Origin: Pseudomonadota bacterium
GTDB lineage: Bacteria; Pseudomonadota; Gammaproteobacteria; Burkholderiales; Burkholderiaceae_F
Length of the DNA stretch: 18,137 bases
Assembly (NCBI GenBank): GCA_023443095.1
Contig: JAEZVV010000192.1
Span: forward strand, 1 to 18,137
Direction: 5' to 3'
Below, in pieces: positions 6,453 to 12,972 of the stretch. Below the pieces are notes generated by a model, which had not been told where the DNA came from, searched no databases, and worked only from the letters and a program-made list of their open reading frames with translations. Numbering within the stretch: the stretch's first letter is position 1; the number at the start of each line of letters is the position of its first letter. A program made the translations under genes and the position numbers.

Positions 6453-7349
6453 TCAGCTGCCCGGCTTGGGTTGCGCCGCCTGGGCGCGGGCACGTTCGAT
6501 TGCACCGGCCAGTTCGGCGTGCATCTGGGTGCCGGGCTGCAGCTGCGACAGCAGGTCTTCCCAATACGTGGCGGCTTCCTTGAACTGCCCTTTTTCGTAG
6601 GCGAGGCTGCCCGCCATCTCGAGCGCGCGCGGATGCCGTCCGTTGATCATCAGGGCGCGGCCTATCGGCTCTTCCGGCTTGCCAGCGAGCTTGCCGCCCT
6701 GCGCCATGCCGAGCACGTCCGCATATTCGAGCAGCACCGCGGGATCGCCCGCGACCTTGCGCGAGGCCTTCATCGCCCGCTCGTAGGTGGTGGCCGATCC
6801 GGCCCAGTCTTCGCGGTCGGCCAGCATCCGGGCCAGCATCACCCAGGCGCGGCCGTCGCCGGGCTCGCGTTCGAGGTGTTGCTTGAGCTGGTCGAAGCTC
6901 GGGCGCAGCGGCAGTGGCTGGCCCTCGCCCGGCTTGCCCGTGAGCAGGCCGGGCACCGGCTGCGCGGCGTCGAACTGCACCGAGGCGGGCGAACCGAGTT
7001 TGAAATACAGGCCGACCGCGGCCAGCGGCAGCCCCACCGCCAGGGCCACCGCCAGCCAGCGCGGCGACCTGCGCCCGCCTGCCGGGGCGGCGGCCTGAGC
7101 GGCAGTGTCGGCCAGCAGGCGGCGCTGCAGTTCCTCGCGGGTCGAGGCGTGAAGCTCGGGGTCGAGGCTGCCTTCAGCGAGGTCACGGTCGAGATCCTCG
7201 ATTTGGCGGCGGTAGACGTCGGCGTTGACTTCGGCGCGGCTGATGCCCGGCTCTTCCCGCGTGCGCCGCAGCAGGCCGGGCAGCAGCAAGGCGAGCGCGG
7301 CCAGCAGCAGGCCGCCGATCAGGATCCAGAAAAGCAAGGTATTGGTCAT
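6453..7349 (-). CDS. Second, stand-alone CcmI-like cytochrome c biogenesis TPR protein
   Basis: This 298-residue membrane protein has a first transmembrane helix at about 5-27, a cytoplasmic loop with the CcmI-type segment EVNADVYRRQIEDLDRDL, a second helix at about 98-117, and a periplasmic TPR domain at about 150-280. CcmI proteins hold apocytochromes and present them to the CcmF/H haem ligase. Compared with the 421-residue CcmI encoded at 12973-14238, this copy lacks the C-terminal beta-rich domain. It is therefore closer in design to NrfG, which serves the CXXCK haem site of NrfA. The ATG at 7349 lies 11 bases after the stop of the upstream TPR gene. Assignment to the CcmI family is firm; dedication to the nearby octahaem enzymes is inference. 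Confidence 0.85.
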   Translation of the reverse strand: MTNTLLFWILIGGLLLAALALLLPGLLRRTREEPGISRAEVNADVYRRQIEDLDRDLAEGSLDPELHASTREELQRRLLADTAAQAAAPAGGRRSPRWLAVALAVGLPLAAVGLYFKLGSPASVQFDAAQPVPGLLTGKPGEGQPLPLRPSFDQLKQHLEREPGDGRAWVMLARMLADREDWAGSATTYERAMKASRKVAGDPAVLLEYADVLGMAQGGKLAGKPEEPIGRALMINGRHPRALEMAGSLAYEKGQFKEAATYWEDLLSQLQPGTQMHAELAGAIERARAQAAQPKPGS

Positions 7350-7360
7350 GGGCGATCCAT

Positions 7361-9055
7361 TCAAAGTCGTGAGGCGGCGATATCACGGTCGGCGCCCCGC
7401 CAAACCCGCGTAAATGCGGCTTCGGTCTTGTGGGCGGCGAGCCTGTCGCCAGTTGTCGCGTAAGCGTTGGCCAGACCGCGCAGGGCCCAGCCATTGTCGG
7501 GGTGGAGAGCCAGATCGCGGCGGTAGACCGCGATCGCCTGCTCGGGCTGCCCGGCGGCAAGTTGCAGCGCGCCCAGAGTATGCCGCGCCGGCATGTGCCA
7601 AGCCGGGGGCTCGTCGAAGTCGAGGGCGTCTTCGGCGATCACCGCGCGTTCGGCGCGGGCGAGTGCGGTAGTGAAATCGCCGCGCGCCGCCGCCAGTTCG
7701 GCCGCGAGCAGATCGCGCGCAATGCCCAGCAGAAGGCCGAGGTCGTGTGTGTTCTTGAGCAGGACCTGCTTGCGCGCCAGCGTGGCCTGGTCGCGCTCGG
7801 CGGCGGCGAGTTCGGCTGCCGCGTCCTCGAGCCGCCCGGCGCGCACCCGCGCCAGGCCGCGCGCCACATGCCAGACGCCGTCGGTATAGGTGTTGTGCGG
7901 CCGCGGCCGCTCGAAGGCGAGCACCTCGTCCCAGCGGCCGAAGCGGATCGCGGTATAGAGCGGCAAGGCGCGCAGGTGTTCGGCGGTGCCGCGCGGGTGT
8001 CGCGCCGCGCCTTGCGCCAGGATCGCCGCCTCGCTCGCGGCCAGGGCGCCGCGGCCGGCCATCATGGCCGAGGCCCACAGGAAATGATGGTTGTGGTCGC
8101 CGTAACCGGTCTCGTAGGCGGCCGAGGCCCCGCGGCTGCCGAACTGCCGGCGGTCGGCCTCGAGCGCTTCCTGATTGGCCTGCACGGCCTCGTCGAAGCG
8201 CCCGAGCCTGAAATACACGTGGGCCGGCATGTGGACCAGGTGGCCAACCCCCGGCGCTACCCGTGCCAGACGGCGGGCGGCGGCGAGCGCCCGTTCGACC
8301 TGGGCCGGCGGCGCGTCTTCGAGCGCGTGGATGTAGAGGTGGTTGGCGGCGGGATGCTCGGGCGCCAGGACCAGCGCGCGTTCGAGCAGATCAAGGATGG
8401 GCGGGGTCCAGGGCTTGGGCTCGCCGCTGCGCGCCCAGTATTCGCGACCGCGCGGTGCCATCAGGGCCTCGGCCTGCAGCACCAGCAGATCGGCGTCGCG
8501 CGGCTGCGCTGCCACCAGCCGGCCCAGAGCCTCGGCGTAGGCGCGCTCCATGGAGCTGCGATCCTTGAGCTCGGGCTGGGCGTGGCGCAGGCGCAGCGCG
8601 GCGATCAGCTGGCGTTCGCGCGGCGTGGCGCGGCCCGCCAGCGTGGCGGCGCGCTCGATCGCGGCATGGGCCTGCGCGCGTTCGGCCGCGTCAAGGTCGT
8701 GGTTGACGCTAGGGCCGGGCACGTAGGCGAGACCCCACCAGCACATGGCACACGCCGGCTCGAGCCGGGTCGCTTCGAGCATCGAGGCCGCGGCCGCGCC
8801 GAAGTTGAAGCCCCAGGCGAGCACCAGGCCCTGGTCGAACCAGCGCTGCACGACCGGGCTGGCCCCGGCGAGCCGCATCGAATACGTGCCGAGGCCGGCC
8901 AGCCAGCGCGGGGCGCCCTCGAACGAACCCGCCGGCGCCGAACACACGGCAGACCGGATGGCGCGTTCGGCGACGTCCTGCGCCCGCACCGGTGCCGTCG
9001 CAGCGAGCGAGGCAGCCAGGCCTAAGGCGGAAACGGCAAGCTTGAACTTGGACAT
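7361..9055 (-). CDS. Secreted tetratricopeptide-repeat protein of unknown function
   Basis: The 564-residue product starts with a signal peptide (cleavage expected near VRA-Q, residue 25) and is then almost entirely helical, with TPR-like units. Conspicuous non-TPR signatures are CAMCWWG (102-108), NHLYIH (238-243), HMPAHVYFRLG (275-285) and HNHHF (321-325). This many His and Cys residues at tight motifs suggests metal or ligand binding, not just scaffolding. CAMC is not followed by His, so it is not a haem c site. I recognise it as a member of a widespread uncharacterised family with these motifs, but know no function. The ATG at 9055 was chosen because the signal peptide begins there; no good ribosome-binding site is visible. 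It is 11 bases upstream of the second ccmI gene. Confidence 0.8.
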   Translation of the reverse strand: MSKFKLAVSALGLAASLAATAPVRAQDVAERAIRSAVCSAPAGSFEGAPRWLAGLGTYSMRLAGASPVVQRWFDQGLVLAWGFNFGAAAASMLEATRLEPACAMCWWGLAYVPGPSVNHDLDAAERAQAHAAIERAATLAGRATPRERQLIAALRLRHAQPELKDRSSMERAYAEALGRLVAAQPRDADLLVLQAEALMAPRGREYWARSGEPKPWTPPILDLLERALVLAPEHPAANHLYIHALEDAPPAQVERALAAARRLARVAPGVGHLVHMPAHVYFRLGRFDEAVQANQEALEADRRQFGSRGASAAYETGYGDHNHHFLWASAMMAGRGALAASEAAILAQGAARHPRGTAEHLRALPLYTAIRFGRWDEVLAFERPRPHNTYTDGVWHVARGLARVRAGRLEDAAAELAAAERDQATLARKQVLLKNTHDLGLLLGIARDLLAAELAAARGDFTTALARAERAVIAEDALDFDEPPAWHMPARHTLGALQLAAGQPEQAIAVYRRDLALHPDNGWALRGLANAYATTGDRLAAHKTEAAFTRVWRGADRDIAASRL

Positions 9056-9103
9056 GACGAAATTATCGTTCGCGAAAGTGCCGGCACGGACGGCCCGGCA
9101 ACA

Positions 9104-9131
9104 CAAAGGGCGGGGTTGCCCCCGCCCTTTG
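9104..9131 (-). terminator. Hairpin between the second octahaem gene and the TPR gene
   Basis: CAAAGGGCGGG (9104-9114) is perfectly complementary to CCCGCCCTTTG (9121-9131), forming a strong 11-bp stem extended by one more G-C pair. The following minus-strand sequence is poor in T, so this may be a partial terminator or a 3' stability element that sets expression of the two downstream genes below that of the cytochrome. Confidence 0.65.
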
Positions 9132-9159
9132 CTTTCCTCACTGTCGGGTGACCCGATCT

Positions 9160-10845
9160 TTATTTCTTAGCAACGACCGGAGCCGGCGCCGGCGCGGCGG
9201 CAAGCTTCTTCTTGGCGGCAATGCCGTCCTTCAGAATCTTGACCCCGGCTTGCGAGGCAGCCACCGACTTCGCAAGCGAAGTCTTGGCCTGGTCGAGGTT
9301 GTGGAACGCAGCGCCGTTGGCGGCCGTCCACCATTCCCAGTTGGTATGGGCGATGGAGTGCTGCTTGCGGGCTTCGACCAGGACGGCTTCGTCGACACCG
9401 GCTTCTTGCGCGGCGTCGAACGCAGCGAAGAGCTGGATCATGTGGTGCTCGGCTTCACGCAGCTTGCTGTTGAAGTGCGAGGTCATGCCGTCCATCGTGC
9501 GGACCATCTGCTTTTCGGTCTTGTCCGTGTGGCAAGTCAGGCAGGTTTCCTTCACGTACTCCTTGGGCGAGGTCGCCCAGTGACTGGTGTAGGTCTTGCC
9601 GGTCTTCTTGTCCTTGACCTTGGGCATGTGGCAGTTGGCGCAGTCGACACCGGCCTTGTCGTGCTTCGAACCCCAGTAGATCTCGGTGTCCGGGTGCTGC
9701 ATCTTGGTCAGCAGCGCGCCGGTCTTGGGATGCTTGAAGTCCTTGAAGCTGGCGTGTTCGTAGAACTGGTCGATCTTGTCGATGCCAACGAAGGGGAACA
9801 GGTTGGTCCGCTTGTCGGCCATGGTGATCGGCTGGCCGGTCTTCGGATCGGTACCCGGGTTGCAGTTGTACTCGACGTGGCACTGGGCGCACTGCAGCTT
9901 GCCGTCGTACTTGTCGAGCATGGCGATCTTGCGGGTGTGGCCGCGAACGCCCAACTCCTTGACGTCGACCTTGGTCTTCTTCGGATCTTCCGAATACAGC
10001 GTCGGGAAGTCGGTACGGGTGACAGCCTGGATCAGGGCGTCACGGACGATACGCGGCTTGGCCGAGTGCGGGTCGTGGCAGAAGTTGCAGTTGAGCGAGT
10101 GGTTGACGTTCTTGACCAGGTCGACCACCTTCGAGGTGCGGCTCCACTTGGCGGTGGGTTCGGCATCGCCCAGGTAGGCCCACTCCAGGATCAGGTCGGT
10201 CGACTTGCAGGTCCAGCACACCGAGTTGGCGGCCGCGGCCGTGCCCGGCTTGAAGATCTTCTGGTCGCTGTTGTCGGGGTGGTTGTCCTTGAGAACGTCC
10301 CACACCTTGAAGTTGCCGCCGTTGGACGACAGGTACATCCAGCCTTCCTTGGGTTCGAAGCGGCCACCAAAGGCACGGTCGGCCACGTATTGGTCGAGTG
10401 CGCCGAAGGCGTGACCACGCGGCAGGTTGTGTTCCTTGGTGAAGCCGTGGCTGCCCATGGCCTGTTCGAAGAACGGGTTGGGGGCGATGCCGTTGGTGTT
10501 CTTCTTCGAGTCACGCGGCTTGCGGTGCTCGCTGATCTTGTACATCGAGTCGAACTGGTTCTTGTGGCAGGAGCCACACTTGGCCGCGTCCATCGAGGTG
10601 GCGGGACGGGTCTTGGCGTTGGCCAAGTGCTTGTCCAGACCGTCGTGGCAGCTTGCGCACGAAACCTTCTTGTGCGCGCCCTGCTTGTGGAAGTCGCCGA
10701 TGTTGCTGTGGCAGCTGGTACAGGTCGATTCATTGACCTTGGTGGGTGCCGGCGCCTTGGCTTGCGCCATGGCGAAGGCAGGTGCCAAAGCCACGGCAAG
10801 CGTGGCTGCGGCTTTGAACAAGGATCGCCAGTAGCGACTTGTCAT
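9160..10845 (-). CDS. Octahaem cytochrome c nitrite reductase (ONR), copy with CWTCK
   Basis: The 561-residue protein has a Sec signal peptide (about 1-28) and eight haem c motifs: CTSCH 42, CASCH 63, CGSCH 90, CWTCK 210, CNFCH 253, CAQCH 319, CANCH 402 and CLTCH 435. The single CXXCK marks a lysine-ligated catalytic haem 4, as in the Thioalkalivibrio nitratireducens ONR; the last five motifs align with pentahaem NrfA. Likely catalytic residues are Arg157 (LPRGHAFGALDQYVADR), Tyr326 and His395 (SKHDKAGV). Cys328, two residues after the Tyr, matches the Tyr-Cys cross-link of that enzyme. ONRs reduce nitrite and hydroxylamine to ammonium, and also sulfite, in the periplasm. A GAGGGGG ribosome-binding site precedes the ATG, and an FNR-type palindrome lies about 96 bases upstream. 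Activity is predicted, not proven. Confidence 0.93.
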   Translation of the reverse strand: MTSRYWRSLFKAAATLAVALAPAFAMAQAKAPAPTKVNESTCTSCHSNIGDFHKQGAHKKVSCASCHDGLDKHLANAKTRPATSMDAAKCGSCHKNQFDSMYKISEHRKPRDSKKNTNGIAPNPFFEQAMGSHGFTKEHNLPRGHAFGALDQYVADRAFGGRFEPKEGWMYLSSNGGNFKVWDVLKDNHPDNSDQKIFKPGTAAAANSVCWTCKSTDLILEWAYLGDAEPTAKWSRTSKVVDLVKNVNHSLNCNFCHDPHSAKPRIVRDALIQAVTRTDFPTLYSEDPKKTKVDVKELGVRGHTRKIAMLDKYDGKLQCAQCHVEYNCNPGTDPKTGQPITMADKRTNLFPFVGIDKIDQFYEHASFKDFKHPKTGALLTKMQHPDTEIYWGSKHDKAGVDCANCHMPKVKDKKTGKTYTSHWATSPKEYVKETCLTCHTDKTEKQMVRTMDGMTSHFNSKLREAEHHMIQLFAAFDAAQEAGVDEAVLVEARKQHSIAHTNWEWWTAANGAAFHNLDQAKTSLAKSVAASQAGVKILKDGIAAKKKLAAAPAPAPVVAKK

Positions 10846-11055
10846 GAGGCCCCCTCATTTAAGTTTCGGTTAAGGAAGCCTGCAATCTATCCAGACAAGC
10901 CCATCCTTTGGTTGCGGTTTTCCGTCCTCCTGCTGGGGCATTGATAGGCGTCAACCGGAAAACCCTAGGTCACTGCCTCAGGAGTAAGCAAACCTAGCTC
11001 GATGGAGGTAGGGGTAAACGATCCGCTGTCTAAAGCATGCAACGGCGCCAGAGCG
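10846..11055 (-). promoter_or_regulatory. Upstream region of the CWTCK octahaem gene
   Basis: About 210 bases lie between the terminator of the first octahaem gene and the start of the second. They hold the FNR-type palindrome at 10941-10954 and a GAGGGGG ribosome-binding site close to the ATG at 10845. I could not place convincing -10/-35 boxes, and I see no ORF. The presence of a terminator plus this region implies the two octahaem genes have separate promoters. Confidence 0.6.
10941..10954 (-). promoter_or_regulatory. FNR/ANR/DNR-type box upstream of the CWTCK octahaem gene
   Basis: On the minus strand this reads TTGACGCCTATCAA, one mismatch from the FNR consensus TTGAT-N4-ATCAA. Its near edge is 96 bases from the start codon at 10845. 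This points to induction under low oxygen or nitrogen oxides. Confidence 0.72.
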
Positions 11056-11090
11056 CAAGAAAAAAGGCAGGTCACCCTGCCTTTTTCTTG
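11056..11090 (-). terminator. Terminator after the CLSCK octahaem gene
   Basis: AAAAAGGCAGG (11061-11071) pairs perfectly with CCTGCCTTTTT (11076-11086) around a TCAC loop. The stem extends through CAAG/CTTG with one bulged A, and the minus strand continues with a T-run. It sits 23 bases after the stop at 11113. Confidence 0.9.
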
Positions 11091-11112
11091 CTGTGGAAAA
11101 ACGCCGGAATGC

Positions 11113-12789
11113 CTATTTCTTGTCGGCGACCGGCTGCAAGGCCGCGCGTTTGGTTTTCATGGCGTCGTCAAGGATCTTGATGCCTTCCTGCGAATACGTG
11201 ACCGAATTTGCCAGCGACAAATGTGCCTGCTCGGGGTTGTGGAAACCGGCGGCATTGGCGGCGGTCCACCATTCCCAATTGATGTGCGCCTCGCCGTGTT
11301 TGGCGCGTGCCGCCTTGATCACGTCGTCGCTCACGCCCAGGGCCTGGGCCTCCATGAACTTGTTGACCAAAAGGTCGAGCCAGAACTCGGCGTGCCGCAT
11401 CTTGGCCTGGGTGCGCTGGTACAAGGATTCGATCACGTATTTCGCCTGTTTTTCGTCCCATTGGCTGTGGCAGCGCAAGCAGGTTTCCTTCAGATAGTCC
11501 TTGGGATTGGCTTGCCAGTGCGAGGTGTAGACCTTGCCGGTTTTCTTGTTTTCGATCCGCGGCATGTGGCAGGACGCACATTCGACCCCGGCTTTGTCGT
11601 GTTTGGAGCCCCAATAGATCTCGGTGTCCGGGTGCTGCGCCTTGGTCAGGGCCGCGCCGGTGAACTGGTTGCGGAAGTCGCGGAACTGGATCTGGTCGTA
11701 GAACTTCGAGACCTGGAAGACGTTGACGAAGGGAAAGACGTTGGTGCGCGGGTCGGCCATGGTGATGGCCTCGCCGGTGTTGGGGTTGAAACCGGGGTTG
11801 CAGTTGTATTCGACGTGGCACTGGGCGCATTGCAGCTTGCTGTCGTAGCGCTCGAGGAAGGCGATCTTGCGCGGGAAGCCACGCATGCCCACGTCCTGAA
11901 CTTCGAACTTGGTCTTGCGCGGGTCTTCCGAATACAGGGTCGGGAAATCAGTGCGAGTGAGCGCCTGGATCAAGGCGTCGCGCACCACCCGCGGCTTGGT
12001 GGCGTGCGGGTCGTGGCAGAAGATGCAGTTGAGCGAATGGTTCACGCTCTTGCCCATCTCGACCACCTTGGAGGTACGGCTCCACTTAGCGCGCGGTGCC
12101 GGGTCGCCCAGATAGGCCCACTCGAGGATCATGTCCTGGGTCTTGCACGACAGGCAGACGGGGTTGGCGGCTGCCGCCGTGCCCGGCCGGAACACCTTCT
12201 GATCGGTGTTGTCCGGGTACTTGTCGACGATCATCTCCTGCAACTTCATGTCGCCGCTCTTGGCGAGGTATTGCCAGCCGTCCTTGGGCTCGAAGCGACC
12301 GCCGAAAGCGCGGTCGACCAGGAACTGGTCAAGCAGCGCGAAGGTGTGCGAGCGCGGCAGGTTGTGTTCCTTGGTGAACGCGTTGGGCGTCATCAGCAGA
12401 TCGAACGAAGGATTAGGCGCCGGATTCCAGTAGAGCTTCTTGTCGGAGCGGGCCAAGCGGTGCCAGTCCATCTGCGCCGCCGTTTCGTATTGCTCTTTGT
12501 GGCAACTGCCGCAGAGCTTGAGGCTGGTGTCGGTCGACGGCGCCTGGCTCGCGTTGGCAAGGTGGGCCTCGAGACCGCCATGGCAAGTCGCGCAACCGGT
12601 GCTCTTGTGTTTGCCGACGTCGTAGAAGGTCTTGATCTGGGTGTGGCAGCCGAAACAGGCCGCCGCGTTCACTGCCTTGGCCGGCGCAGTTTTAGTGGCG
12701 GCCTGCGCCCACACGAGGCTAGGCGCCAGGGCCAGAAGAACGGCCGCCAACCAGCGGCCCAGCGGCTTGGGGCTATCGATACGGCTCAT
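11113..12789 (-). CDS. Octahaem cytochrome c nitrite reductase (ONR), copy with CLSCK
   Basis: The 558-residue protein is a close paralogue of the neighbouring octahaem gene. After a signal peptide (cleavage near VWA-Q, about residue 28) it has CFGCH 45, CATCH 66, CGSCH 93, CLSCK 212, CIFCH 255, CAQCH 321, CASCH 404 and CLRCH 437, so seven His-type and one Lys-type haem. Spacing between motifs is the same as in the other copy except for one residue before haem 4. Arg160, Tyr328, Cys330 and His397 match the expected active site and Tyr-Cys cross-link of TvNiR-type ONRs. The lysine motif has Leu where the other copy and the NrfA motifs I recall have Trp. GGGAGGT precedes the ATG at 12789 and an FNR-type box lies about 93 bases upstream. 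Predicted role: periplasmic nitrite (and perhaps hydroxylamine or sulfite) reduction. Confidence 0.92.
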   Translation of the reverse strand: MSRIDSPKPLGRWLAAVLLALAPSLVWAQAATKTAPAKAVNAAACFGCHTQIKTFYDVGKHKSTGCATCHGGLEAHLANASQAPSTDTSLKLCGSCHKEQYETAAQMDWHRLARSDKKLYWNPAPNPSFDLLMTPNAFTKEHNLPRSHTFALLDQFLVDRAFGGRFEPKDGWQYLAKSGDMKLQEMIVDKYPDNTDQKVFRPGTAAAANPVCLSCKTQDMILEWAYLGDPAPRAKWSRTSKVVEMGKSVNHSLNCIFCHDPHATKPRVVRDALIQALTRTDFPTLYSEDPRKTKFEVQDVGMRGFPRKIAFLERYDSKLQCAQCHVEYNCNPGFNPNTGEAITMADPRTNVFPFVNVFQVSKFYDQIQFRDFRNQFTGAALTKAQHPDTEIYWGSKHDKAGVECASCHMPRIENKKTGKVYTSHWQANPKDYLKETCLRCHSQWDEKQAKYVIESLYQRTQAKMRHAEFWLDLLVNKFMEAQALGVSDDVIKAARAKHGEAHINWEWWTAANAAGFHNPEQAHLSLANSVTYSQEGIKILDDAMKTKRAALQPVADKK

Positions 12790-12881
12790 GACTACCTCCC
12801 GGGCGGCCGCGTTCGCGACCTATCGTTTTCCCTCGGAGGTTAGTGAGAGCGGACAGCGAGTCGCCAAGGGAGGGACGGAGC

Positions 12882-12895
12882 TTGACCCAGATCAA
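12882..12895 (-). promoter_or_regulatory. FNR/ANR/DNR-type box upstream of the CLSCK octahaem gene
   Basis: On the minus strand this reads TTGATCTGGGTCAA, one mismatch from TTGAT-N4-ATCAA. Its near edge is 93 bases from the start codon at 12789, almost the same distance as in the paralogous gene. It lies after the ccm operon terminator, so it should control a promoter of the octahaem gene itself. Confidence 0.75.
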
Positions 12896-12923
12896 ACCCA
12901 AACCGACCCGGGCCAAGCGGCCC

Positions 12924-12960
12924 AAAAAGAAAAGGGCGCCACAGGCGCCCTTTTCTTTTT
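12924..12960. terminator. Bidirectional terminator at the end of the ccm operon
   Basis: A perfect 17-bp inverted repeat (12924-12940 and 12944-12960) with a 3-base ACA loop combines a GGGCGCC stem with A-rich and T-rich flanks on both sides, so it can work on either strand. It lies 12 bases after the ccmI stop and separates the ccm genes from the octahaem genes. Confidence 0.92.
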
Positions 12961-12972
12961 GCCGCGACCGCC

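Noticed and set aside
8741..8752. CXXC in the TPR protein as a haem c attachment motif
   Set aside because: The motif is CAMCW with no His or Lys after the second Cys, so it is not a haem c site; the protein is not a cytochrome.
10965..10997. CTAGGT (10965-10970) and ACCTAG (10992-10997) inverted repeat upstream of the left octahaem gene
   Set aside because: Only six bases pair across a 21-base gap, the pair does not recur upstream of the other octahaem gene, and chance is a sufficient explanation.
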